NCBI GenBank assembly: GCA_903885795.1
Contig: CAISJV010000089.1
Coordinates: 1 to 64,000 of the forward strand
Origin: an uncultured delta proteobacterium
Lineage (GTDB): Bacteria > Desulfobacterota > Syntrophia > Syntrophales > UBA8958
DNA: 64,000 nt
Direction of reading: 5' to 3'
Made by a program: the position numbers and the translations under genes. Under the pieces are notes generated by a model, which did not search any database, was not told the DNA's origin, and saw nothing but the letters and a program-made list of their open reading frames with translations. Positions within the stretch are counted from its first letter, which is position 1. Each line of letters begins with the position of its first letter. Positions 44,440 to 53,310 of the stretch are shown in pieces.

Positions 44440-46170
44440 TCAATCCACAAACAGCGGTACGAAGTCGAATTTGTTTACATCCACGAGGCCCCTGTCTGTC
44501 ATCTTGAGTTCGGGAATTACCGGCAGGGCCAGAAAGGAAAGGTGCATGAAGGGCTCCCGCAATTGACAACCCAACTGCTGCGCTTTATAGCGGATGTGTT
44601 CCCAGCCCCGGCCAATCTCTGCAAGGGGACGGTCGGACATCAAGCCGGCAATTGGCAGGGCCAGACGGGCCGTTATCAAACCGTCACAAGCAATGGCGAG
44701 ACCTCCCTTCATCGCTTCTACCTCCCTTGCCGCGGCATACATGTCTGCGTCTGAACACCCCACACAGATGATATTGTGGGAATCATGAGCTACGGAAGTA
44801 GCCAATGCCCCTCTGTTCAGGCAGAATCCCCGTACCAAGCCCAGGGCGATGTTGCCTGTTCCCCGGTGGCGTTCGATCACGACAATTTTCAAGATATCCC
44901 GCTCGATGTCCTGAATAACCCGGCCATCCCGGACGGACGCCTCAAGGATGGCCGCCCCCGTGAGAATCTGATCCGGGATGAGATCGATGACCCGCACCCG
45001 CCTTCCCGATGCGGGGATTACAAAAGCACTTTTGTCATATGGTTTGACATGCATGGATGTGACATCGACGTGCAGGACGCTCGCCGGGATATCTGCCGTT
45101 AGCTTACCATGATCGACGACCTGCCTGCCGTTTTTAAAAACAGCCGCTACCTTTACCGGGTTGAGAGAAGAAAGGAGGACCAGATCGGCGTGATAGCCGG
45201 GGGCTACGGCGCCGTAATCCCGGAGGCCGAAATACCGGGCCGTGTTGATGGTCACCATGGCAATGGCCCAGAGCGGATCCAGTCCCTGGGCAATCGCCAG
45301 ACTCATGACCGCATCAAGATGGCCATAACGCATGATATCGTGAGGATGGAGATCGTCCGTCACCAGACTGCATTGCCGAAGCGTCATGGCATTGACCAGG
45401 GGAAGGAGGGTGGAAAGATTCTTGGCCTGGGTCCCTTCGCGGATCATGATCTGCATGCCGCCACGAAGCTTTTCTCTTGCCTCTGCCAAATTGGTGCATT
45501 CGTGGTCGGAACGGATACCGGCACTGATATAGGCGTTGAGGGCTTTCCCAGACAACAGGGGGGCGTGGCCGTCCTTGATGCGGTCACAGTAGGCGGTGAT
45601 CTTCTCCAGAACTATGGGATCACAGAAGGTCACACCGGGAAAGTTCATCATTTCCGCCAGACCGAGGACGCATCTCTCCTGTTTGAACCCTTCCAGGTCT
45701 TCCGTCTCCAGACATGCCCCTGATGTTTCCAAATGGGTAGCGGGGACGCAGGAAGGGGCCATCAGATAGAAATCAAGGGGAAGCCCCTCGGTCTCCTCAA
45801 GAATATACCGAAACCCCCTGCTCCCCAGGACATTGGTGATTTCATGGGGATCGGCGACAATTGACGTTGTCCCATGGGGTAGAACCGCCCTGGCTAATTC
45901 CCGTGGTGAAAGCATGGAGCTTTCGATATGGAAATGACCATCCATGAATCCTGGAGTGACATGATAATTCGATGCATCCACGAGGTGCGGGCCGTCATAA
46001 TCCCCCAAACCGACGACTATCCCGTCAAAGATGGCCACATCTGTCCTGATGATTTCGCCGGAGAAAAGATCCGCAACCAGACCGTTTTTCAGAATTAGAT
46101 CCGGAGATACTTCCCCTTTGGCCGCCTTAATTCGAGCCGTCAGCTTCTTCACCATTTCCGGCAAAAGCAA
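44440..46170 (-). CDS. ade: Adenine deaminase
   Basis: A 576-residue amidohydrolase-fold protein that converts adenine to hypoxanthine and ammonia. The metal motif GHFHIESSMLSP, then GTTSIVADPHEI, DLHPHDI and the C-terminal SVAHDSHNIICVG are diagnostic of Ade. The start is taken as TTG 46170 because AGGAGG precedes it by 7 nt; the next ATG (46155) lies too far from the Shine-Dalgarno. The gene belongs to a minus-strand run with the channel and patatin genes. Its role is purine salvage. Confidence 0.93.
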   Translation of the reverse strand: MLLPEMVKKLTARIKAAKGEVSPDLILKNGLVADLFSGEIIRTDVAIFDGIVVGLGDYDGPHLVDASNYHVTPGFMDGHFHIESSMLSPRELARAVLPHGTTSIVADPHEITNVLGSRGFRYILEETEGLPLDFYLMAPSCVPATHLETSGACLETEDLEGFKQERCVLGLAEMMNFPGVTFCDPIVLEKITAYCDRIKDGHAPLLSGKALNAYISAGIRSDHECTNLAEAREKLRGGMQIMIREGTQAKNLSTLLPLVNAMTLRQCSLVTDDLHPHDIMRYGHLDAVMSLAIAQGLDPLWAIAMVTINTARYFGLRDYGAVAPGYHADLVLLSSLNPVKVAAVFKNGRQVVDHGKLTADIPASVLHVDVTSMHVKPYDKSAFVIPASGRRVRVIDLIPDQILTGAAILEASVRDGRVIQDIERDILKIVVIERHRGTGNIALGLVRGFCLNRGALATSVAHDSHNIICVGCSDADMYAAAREVEAMKGGLAIACDGLITARLALPIAGLMSDRPLAEIGRGWEHIRYKAQQLGCQLREPFMHLSFLALPVIPELKMTDRGLVDVNKFDFVPLFVD

Positions 46171-46206
46171 TAAAGCGCCTCCTTACCCCTCAAGTCCTGT
46201 CAGTCT

Positions 46207-47199
46207 CTAACCGGCACAGACCTTGGTAAACCTCATGACATTGTCATCTTCGCCAAGAGCGATGAGTTTATCGCCGCTTTCTATGGGATAAGAGGCGGCG
46301 GGATTGAAGACCATCTTACCGGAATCTTTCTTCACCGCAACAATGATCAGGCCGTAGTTCAGCCTGATTTCCGATTCTTCCAAGGTCTTCCCGGCCACCA
46401 CCGAACCATCGCAGATAGAAACTTCCGCCATCCTCAGCTCCAGGCTCTGCCGTCTGGTCGTAATTTCAATAAAATCAAGCATCGCCGGTCTCAGGATGGC
46501 CATGGCCATCCTCATGCCTCCGAGGGTGTAAGGCGATATGACCCGGTCCGCACCTGCTCTCAGCAAGCGGTGTTCCGACTGTTCTTCCTCAGAGCGGGAA
46601 AGGACGAACACGTCGGGATTCAGTTCCTTGGCCGTCAAAATCACATAGAGGTTCTCCGCATCCGTGGGCAGGACACAGACAATTCCCTTAGCCCGTTTGA
46701 TCCCCGCTTCGATGAGGGACTTGTCGCTCGTGGAGTCGCCATGACAGCAAAGAAATCCTTCGTCCTCTATTTTCTGGATTACCTCGGGATTTTTTTCGAT
46801 AACCACGAAGGGGACCTTCTCCGCTGCCAGTTCCCGGCAGATCAGGAAACCGATTCTTCCGCAACCGCAGATGATATAATGATTTTTCATTCTCTTAATA
46901 ATCCTTTTCAGCTTTCCTTTCCCCATAATGGCCCGCAGGCGCCCTTCGACGATGGTTTCCGCAACAAGACCTACGGTGTAAAACATCGTCCCCACACCGA
47001 CAATGATCAAAAATATGGTAAACACCATACCACCGGTGCTACGGGCATAGACATCTCCGTAACCGACCGTGGAGATGGTGACGACGGTCAGGTAAAGGGC
47101 CTGGAAAAAACCGAATCCTTCCAGAAAATGATAGCCCAAGGAGCCGATCATAAGCGTCAGGAACAGCATGGCAAATGCAATACCCAGTTTCTTATTCAT
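46207..47199 (-). CDS. Potassium channel with RCK/TrkA domain
   Basis: A 330-residue two-helix channel. The first helix (7-23), pore loop with filter TVGYGD (44-49) and second helix (about 57-80) are followed by an RCK/TrkA-N domain (IICGCGRIGFLICREL, about 110-125) and a TrkA-C domain (from about 255, with DGSVVAGKTLEESEI). It would conduct K+ gated by a cytoplasmic ligand, like MthK or Kch. It overlaps the patatin stop by 4 bp. Confidence 0.9.
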   Translation of the reverse strand: MNKKLGIAFAMLFLTLMIGSLGYHFLEGFGFFQALYLTVVTISTVGYGDVYARSTGGMVFTIFLIIVGVGTMFYTVGLVAETIVEGRLRAIMGKGKLKRIIKRMKNHYIICGCGRIGFLICRELAAEKVPFVVIEKNPEVIQKIEDEGFLCCHGDSTSDKSLIEAGIKRAKGIVCVLPTDAENLYVILTAKELNPDVFVLSRSEEEQSEHRLLRAGADRVISPYTLGGMRMAMAILRPAMLDFIEITTRRQSLELRMAEVSICDGSVVAGKTLEESEIRLNYGLIIVAVKKDSGKMVFNPAASYPIESGDKLIALGEDDNVMRFTKVCAG

Positions 47200-48191
47200 C
47201 GTGCTCCTATGGCGTCGTGCAAGATGGGGAGAATCAACTCTACTGCTTTACGTCCTTCCTCGATTGCCTCCTCTGCCCGGTTGAACTCCAGCAGACCGAT
47301 ATGGGCAAGCCGGGGAAGGATCAGGACATCCGGGGGATCCGTAGCCAGGCGGTGCTTCGTGATCTGATCCTGCATTATATAGACGGATGTGGCAATAACC
47401 TCAAAGAGCGTTGGTCCCTTGCTGGGTTGGTTCTGGGCAAAACGCTTGAAGATCGATAATTGTCCTGACTTGATCTTGCCGTTGAAAAAAGAGGCGAGCC
47501 TGCTGGGAAGGTACTGACCATTCCCTTCCCTTCCCTTCTCTTCCTGGAGCGGTGTTGTCTCCTGGTTCTCGGAACGATTGAAGCTTCGACCCATAATATC
47601 GTTATTGAGATCGACAGCAAGGACAATATCAGCTCCCATGTTCCGGCAAAGGGACACGGGCACGGGGTTGATGAGCCCGCCATCGACAAACCATCCTCCC
47701 TGGCGATAAAATGGGGTCAAGATACCGGGCATGGACATGCTTGCACGAATTGCATCCATGAGAGAGCCCTCCCTGATCCAGACCTCACGACCTGATTTGA
47801 GATTCGTCGTCACCGCGGCAAATGGCATGGGGAGGTCTTCGATATTAGAATCGGAAATCTTTTCCCGAAAATATCTGGTCAGTTTATCCCCTTCAATCAG
47901 ACCCGAGCGCGGGAGCCTGACATCCATGAAGCCAAGGATATCTGGCCAGGTCAAACCACGAACCCAATCATCCATCACATCAATAAAACCGGCGGCAAAG
48001 GCCCCGGCAACCATAGCCCCCATTGACGTCCCACAAACCATATCGATGCGGATACCCGCCTCCTGCAGGCCCCTAATAACGCCTATATGAGACCAGCCCC
48101 GGGCGGAACCGCTACCCAGGGCGAGGCCAATTTTTCTTGGAGCAGGGTTGCTGGTTAAAGGGTCATTTCTCAGGCTCCCCGTTTTTCTCAT
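47196..48191 (-). CDS. Patatin-like phospholipase family protein (RssA-like)
   Basis: A 331-residue serine lipase. The glycine-rich oxyanion loop is LGSGSARGW (25-33), the nucleophile Ser56 lies in GTSMG, and the catalytic Asp lies in WFVDGGLINPVP. It has no signal sequence, so it is cytoplasmic, like RssA/YchK. The substrate is unknown. It diverges from the htrA-type gene. Confidence 0.87.
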   Translation of the reverse strand: MRKTGSLRNDPLTSNPAPRKIGLALGSGSARGWSHIGVIRGLQEAGIRIDMVCGTSMGAMVAGAFAAGFIDVMDDWVRGLTWPDILGFMDVRLPRSGLIEGDKLTRYFREKISDSNIEDLPMPFAAVTTNLKSGREVWIREGSLMDAIRASMSMPGILTPFYRQGGWFVDGGLINPVPVSLCRNMGADIVLAVDLNNDIMGRSFNRSENQETTPLQEEKGREGNGQYLPSRLASFFNGKIKSGQLSIFKRFAQNQPSKGPTLFEVIATSVYIMQDQITKHRLATDPPDVLILPRLAHIGLLEFNRAEEAIEEGRKAVELILPILHDAIGAR

Positions 48192-48263
48192 TTATGCTAT
48201 TCTCCTTTGACGGCGGAACCTAACACAATAAAAAGGATATGGAAAGGCGAGTTTTTATATCCG

Positions 48264-48293
48264 TTGACAGGGACAATGACACTAAGATATATT
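48264..48293 (+). promoter_or_regulatory. Sigma-70-like promoter for the HtrA-type protease
   Basis: TTGACA (48264-48269) is followed after 18 bp by TATATT (48288-48293). A strong Shine-Dalgarno (AAGGAGGT) follows at the start codon. Confidence 0.6.
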
Positions 48294-48329
48294 TTGCGGG
48301 AAATTTTAGGAATTTTAAGGAGGTCGATC

Positions 48330-49775
48330 ATGGGATCATGCAGGACAAGAAGCATATATTGGCTTTGTATCACTATTTCAACTATCTTGTGCCTTTTTCT
48401 GGCGGCGGCGGGAGTTGGCTTGACAGTCGTCGAGGCTCGTACACCCGTAAAGGATGGTGGAAAGCCATTTTCCTTTGCTGATTTAGCGGAGAAATGGAGC
48501 CCGACCGTCGTTAACATCAGCGCCACCCAGACCATCAAGTCCAATCGTGGCTTCTCTGGCAATATGCCTCGCGGCAACTTTGGTAATGACGACTTCTTCC
48601 AAAGGTTCTTCGGGGAAATTCCGGAAAGAGAATCAAAGCAAAACAGCCTTGGCTCCGGCTTTATTATCTCCAGTGATGGATATATTTTCACTAATAATCA
48701 TGTTGTAGCCAAAGCTGACAAGATCAAGGTCAAGCTTTCCAACGGCAAGGAATATGATGCCGAAGTGAAAGGCAAAGATCCCAACACGGATCTCGCCCTC
48801 ATCAAGATTAAGCCCGATGGGGACCTTCCCTGCGTTCAGCTCGGTGATTCGGACAAGTTGCGCGTCGGCGACTGGGTTTTCGCCATTGGCAATCCTTTCG
48901 GTCTCGACCATACGGTTACGGCCGGGATCGTCAGCGCCAAGGGCCGGGTTATCGGCGCCGGGCCCTATGACAATTTCATTCAGACCGACGCCTCGATAAA
49001 TCCAGGCAACAGCGGCGGCCCTCTCTTCAACATCGACGGCGAGGTGGTTGGCATAAACACGGCCATCGCTGCTCAGGGCCAGGGAATCGGCTTTGCCGTC
49101 CCCATTAACCTGGCCAAAGATATACTCAAGGATCTGAAAACCAAAGGCTATGTAACCCGGGGCTGGCTAGGGCTTTCCATTCAGGACATCACACCGGACA
49201 TGGTGGAAAACATGAAACTTAAAGATCGCCGTGGCGCCTTGGTTGGCCAGGTCTTCCCGGGCGATCCTGCGGACAAGGCAGGAATAAAAACGGGCGACAT
49301 TATTATCGCCATCGCCGGACGGCCGGTTCAGGATACCCATGAGTTGCTAAGAATCGTCGCTGCCCTGCCCGTAGGTAAGAAAGTTGTGGCCCGGATTGTC
49401 CGTGATGGACAGGAAAAGGATATGGATGTCGTCACCGCCGAAAGAAAGGATCTGCGCGAAATAGCTGCCAGCGGCAAACTCGTCGAGCAAATGGGAATGA
49501 CCCTGCAGGAGATCACACCGGAAATGGCCCGCAACCTGGGGCTATCGGAAAAGGGTGGCATCGTAATCACCCGAGTCAATCCCAATTCCCCCGCTGATGA
49601 GGCTGGACTGAAAACCGGAGATATAATCCTTAACGTCAATCGCACCAGGATACAAATGATGAAGGATTTCACAGACGAACTTGCCCGGAGCGGTAAACAG
49701 GAAACCATAATGCTCCTGATCAAGCGGGAGGAGGCCAGTATGTTTGTAACCATCCGCAGAGGAAATAATAAATAA
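48330..49775 (+). CDS. Periplasmic serine protease Do (DegP/HtrA family)
   Basis: A 481-residue exported protease. A signal anchor (residues 9-27) is followed by the trypsin-like domain with the full triad: His124 (NNHVV), Asp154 (DPNTDLALIKI) and Ser228 (NPGNSGG). Two PDZ domains follow (about 285-370 and 390-480, LVGQVFPGDPADKAG and VITRVNPNSPADEAG). It degrades or refolds damaged envelope proteins. The frame is open from 48207, but TAAGGAGG lies just before ATG 48330, which also starts the signal. Confidence 0.94.
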   Translation: MGSCRTRSIYWLCITISTILCLFLAAAGVGLTVVEARTPVKDGGKPFSFADLAEKWSPTVVNISATQTIKSNRGFSGNMPRGNFGNDDFFQRFFGEIPERESKQNSLGSGFIISSDGYIFTNNHVVAKADKIKVKLSNGKEYDAEVKGKDPNTDLALIKIKPDGDLPCVQLGDSDKLRVGDWVFAIGNPFGLDHTVTAGIVSAKGRVIGAGPYDNFIQTDASINPGNSGGPLFNIDGEVVGINTAIAAQGQGIGFAVPINLAKDILKDLKTKGYVTRGWLGLSIQDITPDMVENMKLKDRRGALVGQVFPGDPADKAGIKTGDIIIAIAGRPVQDTHELLRIVAALPVGKKVVARIVRDGQEKDMDVVTAERKDLREIAASGKLVEQMGMTLQEITPEMARNLGLSEKGGIVITRVNPNSPADEAGLKTGDIILNVNRTRIQMMKDFTDELARSGKQETIMLLIKREEASMFVTIRRGNNK

Positions 49776-49881
49776 GGAGATTGTTGAAAACAGATTAATC
49801 AAACTTGTTCGCATATGGCGATAGAGTAATTTTAGTTGAGCAGTAAATAGCATAGCTTATGAAACAATCCATCCGATTGAC

Positions 49882-50805
49882 ATGTTGAAGCTGAAGGTCC
49901 TTCTCCACAACAGGAACTTCATATTCTTATTGGCAACGGTTAGCGGATTGCTGACGGACAAGGCCGCCCCATGGACAGAACCTCTGATCCTGCCGGGTCT
50001 GGCAGTGGTGATGACCGTTTCCACAATGAGCATTCCGAATCGCGCCTTCCGCTTGGCCCGCACCATGATCATGCCGGCCTTTCTTGGCAGTGTGATGAGT
50101 TATCTTGTCCTGAGCAGTGTCATCCTGATCTTAACGCGGCTGATGATTCAAGAACCATCGCTTCAGGCCGGCTTTGTCCTCATTGCCGCCGTCCCTCCCG
50201 CCGTGGCCGTCATACCTTTCACCACTATCCTGAAAGGCAATGAATCTTTCACTCTTTTCAGCACTATCGGGGCTTATCTTATCGCTCTCGTGATCCTGCC
50301 CCTGATGGCCTATTTTTTCCTGGGTATAAAGAATATTGACCCCATGAAGCTGATGGTGATCACCGGCGAATTGATCCTCCTGCCAATTCTCATATCCCGC
50401 GTTTTGCTATTTAAAGGCTGGCATAAACCGATCGCACCCTTCAAGGGTCCGATAACAGACTGGTCTTTTTTTCTCATCATTTACACCATCGTCGGCCTCA
50501 ACCGCCAGATCATTATTGGCAATCCGGCCCTGATCCTCCCGGTGGCAACTATCGCCTTTCTCAGTATTTTTGTCCTTGGTTATTTGATTAATACCGCAGG
50601 CAAGTTGATCCGGGTGGAAAGAAAGACCCTGATCAGCCTCACCCTTCTCGGTACGCTGAAGAATTATGGCCTCTCGGGTGGACTGGCCCTGGTTTTTTTC
50701 AATCGAGAATCTTCCCTTCCCTCGGCAGTATGTTCCATTTTTCTTGTTTTTTTTATTATCTGGATGGATCACCGGCAGAAAAGAAGCAAACCCGTGATCG
50801 TTTAA
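49882..50805 (+). CDS. Bile acid:sodium symporter (SBF) family transporter
   Basis: A 307-residue membrane protein with about nine to ten hydrophobic helices. The block AAVPPAVAVIPFTTILKGN and the later TLLGTLKNYGLSGGLALVFF match the two crossing helices of the SBF/BASS fold, where the sodium and substrate sites lie. It could transport organic acids, but the substrate is unknown. It lies 107 bp after the HtrA-type gene. Confidence 0.78.
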   Translation: MLKLKVLLHNRNFIFLLATVSGLLTDKAAPWTEPLILPGLAVVMTVSTMSIPNRAFRLARTMIMPAFLGSVMSYLVLSSVILILTRLMIQEPSLQAGFVLIAAVPPAVAVIPFTTILKGNESFTLFSTIGAYLIALVILPLMAYFFLGIKNIDPMKLMVITGELILLPILISRVLLFKGWHKPIAPFKGPITDWSFFLIIYTIVGLNRQIIIGNPALILPVATIAFLSIFVLGYLINTAGKLIRVERKTLISLTLLGTLKNYGLSGGLALVFFNRESSLPSAVCSIFLVFFIIWMDHRQKRSKPVIV

Positions 50806-50830
50806 AAACTATCAAGAGGAGGGCTTGGCC

Positions 50831-51355
50831 ATGATGAATTATCCACTGCTGCTAAGGATATTGCTGCTACGGGGGGCGAAATATTTCCCCAAAAAGGAAA
50901 TCGTCTCTGTCTTTCCAGGCGAAATCTTTCGTTATACCTACGCTGACTACTACCGGCGGACCTGTCAATTAGCTCACGCCCTCACCTCACTGGGAATCAA
51001 AAAGGGTGATCGGGTCGCCAGCCTCGCCCTGAACAACCATGGGCATCTTTAGTTGTATTTCGGAGTCCCCTGCATGGGAGCAACACTGCACACGGTCAAC
51101 TTTCGCCTGCCCTCCCATCATCTGGAACGATTCAATGATAAATACGGCTTCCCCATCATCCAGGCTTACGGCATGACGGAAACCTCGCCCCTGGCCCTGG
51201 CGGCCATTCCCAAGAGCTACATGGCCGACTGGTGGATTCCTGACGAATTCGTCCTTCTCGATCAGATTCCCAAGACCAGCGTGGGCAAGTTCAACAAAAA
51301 GGAACTTCGGGAGATGGTTGCCGATGGACGCATTAAAATCCCTTGCCAACCATAA
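50831..51355 (+). pseudogene. Fatty acyl-CoA synthetase (AMP-forming) with stop codon and large internal deletions
   Basis: One reading frame with an in-frame TAG at 51050-51052. The first 74 codons read as the start of an acyl-CoA synthetase (EIFRYTYADYYRRTCQLAHAL, LGIKKGDRVASLALNNH). After the TAG the frame continues YFGVPCMGATLHTVNFRLP and then jumps directly to IQAYGMTETSPL, dropping roughly 200 residues, including the ATP-binding loop. A second deletion follows before EFVLLDQIPKTSVGKFNKKELRE, which still holds the C-terminal Lys region. The frame stays intact across both deletions. About 175 codons remain of about 540. AGGAGGGGC precedes the ATG at 50831. Confidence 0.85.
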
Positions 51356-51411
51356 GATTAGTTGTTAACTTAGCGCTCAAAATACAACCTAAATAAGAAA
51401 GGAGTCATCTC

Positions 51412-52005
51412 ATGGCCATTATTTTCCCCGAACTGCCCTATGGGAAGGATGTTCTGACGCCCTATATCAGCGCCACAACCCTTGAATTCCATCACGGCAA
51501 GCATCACAAGACCTATGTTGACAATGCCAACAAGCTGCTGGCGGGAACGGAGCTGGAAAATGCTTCCCCCGAAGACATCATCCGGAAAACAGCTGGCGAC
51601 GACGCCAGAATCGGCATTTTCAACAATGTCGCCCAGGCTTGGAACCATTCCTTTTACTGGCAGGGCATCAAGACCAACGGCGGGGGACTTCCGACCGGCG
51701 CGATCGCGGGAAAGATCAACGCCACTTGGGGAACATATGAAAAATTTGCAGAAGAGCTTAAAAACGCCGGACTCACCCAGTTCGGAAGCGGCTGGGCCTG
51801 GCTTGTCCTTGAACAGGGCGCCCTCAAGATCGTCAAGACTGCCAACGCTGACAATCCCCTGACTAAGAACATGAAACCCCTTTTGACCATCGACGTCTGG
51901 GAACACGCCTATTATCTTGACTACCAGAACCGTCGCGCTGATTACTTGGCTGCCTTCATTGACAAATTGATCAACTGGGATTTCGTTAACGCGAACCTGG
52001 GCTGA
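51412..52005 (+). CDS. sodB: Superoxide dismutase, iron type
   Basis: A 197-residue Fe/Mn SOD. Metal ligands are His27, His in AWNHSFYW (near 79), and Asp/His in DVWEHAYY (near 160-164). The Gln in NNVAQAWNH and the FGSGWAWL block favour iron over manganese. It detoxifies superoxide, useful for an anaerobe that meets oxygen. AAAGGAG precedes the ATG; there is a GC-rich palindrome downstream. Confidence 0.93.
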   Translation: MAIIFPELPYGKDVLTPYISATTLEFHHGKHHKTYVDNANKLLAGTELENASPEDIIRKTAGDDARIGIFNNVAQAWNHSFYWQGIKTNGGGLPTGAIAGKINATWGTYEKFAEELKNAGLTQFGSGWAWLVLEQGALKIVKTANADNPLTKNMKPLLTIDVWEHAYYLDYQNRRADYLAAFIDKLINWDFVNANLG

Positions 52006-52037
52006 CAATAAGCAGCAAGGGCTGGACCCTGTACTAT

Positions 52038-52067
52038 CCCCCATTGACACTCTCCCGTCAACGGGGG
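52038..52067. repeat. GC-rich palindrome after sodB
   Basis: CCCCCATTGAC (52038-52048) and GTCAACGGGGG (52057-52067) form an 11-bp inverted repeat with one mismatch. It may end sodB transcription, although the run after it is not T-rich, or it may be another member of the dispersed GC-rich palindromes. Confidence 0.45.
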
Positions 52068-52101
52068 AGGTGATTTTGGGACCGGCCCGAAGTGACAGAA
52101 T

Positions 52102-52806
52102 ATGACTACTTGCACTACGGGCGAAAAACCCAAGCCTCATTATCATGGGCACCGGCAACGTCTAAAAGACAAATACCTTGAGGTGGGCCTGGAGGGATTC
52201 CATGACTACGAAATTATGGAGTTTCTCCTCACCTACGGGCTCCCGCAAAAAGACATAAAACTTCTGGCCAAGGATTTGCTCAAGCGTTTCGGCGGCCTGA
52301 AGGGGGTTGTTGACGCCAACATCGAGGAGCTGCAACAGGTCAAAGGCATCGGTTCTCACACCGCCATTCTGATCAAACTTGTCAAGGATATCGGTTCAGA
52401 GTACCTGCTGCAGAAGGCTCAGGAAAGGCCACAGGTCTCCTGCACAGCCGAACTGCTAAATTTCTGCAAGACCTCCATGGGGTCCCTGAAGGACGAGGAG
52501 TTCCGGGTTTGTTACCTCGACGCCCAGAACAAGATCATAACCTTTGAAACCATCCAGGAAGGCGTCGTCAACCAGGCCGTTGTCTATCCTCGCAAGGTCC
52601 TCGAAAAGGCCCTTCAGTGCAAGGCCTCGGCGATCATTCTGGTGCACAATCATCCCTCCGGCCATGTCCGGCCGTCAGATGCGGACATCCGTCTGACCAA
52701 AACCATTCAGGAAACGGCGCGGACGCTGGATATCCTCGTTCATGATCACATCATTATCGGGGAAAACCGTTTTTTTAGTTTCCGGGAAGAGGGCCTGATG
52801 GCCTGA
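52102..52806 (+). CDS. radC: RadC family JAMM-domain protein
   Basis: A 234-residue protein. The N-terminal helix-hairpin-helix region (KGVVDANIEELQQVKGIG) precedes the JAB/MPN domain, with HNHPSGHVRPSDAD giving the H-x-H-x7-S-x2-D metal site and the catalytic Glu earlier. RadC was named for a repair phenotype that is now doubtful; its true function is not settled. It is a single gene, 96 bp after sodB. Confidence 0.9.
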   Translation: MTTCTTGEKPKPHYHGHRQRLKDKYLEVGLEGFHDYEIMEFLLTYGLPQKDIKLLAKDLLKRFGGLKGVVDANIEELQQVKGIGSHTAILIKLVKDIGSEYLLQKAQERPQVSCTAELLNFCKTSMGSLKDEEFRVCYLDAQNKIITFETIQEGVVNQAVVYPRKVLEKALQCKASAIILVHNHPSGHVRPSDADIRLTKTIQETARTLDILVHDHIIIGENRFFSFREEGLMA

Positions 52807-52930
52807 CGGTCTGCCCCAAGCTATGACGGGGCATTTCTTCAATAAAAAAGGATCACCATCGAGCTAGATACAGCCCCAAGATGATCCCCGACTAATGGTA
52901 TGATGAACGGCCAGAAATTAAGAATGCAGG

Positions 52931-53212
52931 CTATTTCTGCTGATCAACCTTTTCTTTCAACTCCTTGCCCACCTTGAAAAAGGGCAGCTTCTTGGGAGAT
53001 ACCTTTATATTCTTTCCCGTCTTCGGGTTCCTTCCCGTATAAGCTTCATAATCGCGCACCACAAAGCTTCCCAGGCCGCGAATTTCAATTCGTCCGCCCT
53101 TCTTCAATTCTTCGGTGAAACCCTTGAAGATAAGATTGACAACCTCCACGGCCTTCTTCTCAGTGATATTCTCTTTCCTGCTTACTGCCTCAATCAATCC
53201 CGATTTATTCAT
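52931..53212 (-). CDS. HU/IHF-type DNA-binding protein
   Basis: A 93-residue histone-like protein of normal length. The helical dimer region (residues 1-45, with AVSRKENITEKKAVEVVNLIF) is followed by beta arms GSFVVRDYEAYTGRNPKTGKNIKV, in which NPKTG marks the DNA-intercalating tip. It is more like IHF-beta than HU in the arm tip, but the two cannot be separated by eye. AGGAGGAAGGT precedes the ATG at 53212. Confidence 0.88.
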   Translation of the reverse strand: MNKSGLIEAVSRKENITEKKAVEVVNLIFKGFTEELKKGGRIEIRGLGSFVVRDYEAYTGRNPKTGKNIKVSPKKLPFFKVGKELKEKVDQQK

Positions 53213-53310
53213 ACCTTCCTCCTGAAAATTGCGAAAGACAACCGTCATTCCAAATAACAATATAATATAGCTTACTTTTTGGCCGACTATTATTTATTTT
53301 ATTGCGAATG

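Noticed and set aside
51050-51052. TAG read as pyrrolysine in the acyl-CoA synthetase
   Set aside because: The gene also lacks about 200 residues, including the ATP-binding loop. The stop is better explained by pseudogene decay; no pyl genes are in the window.
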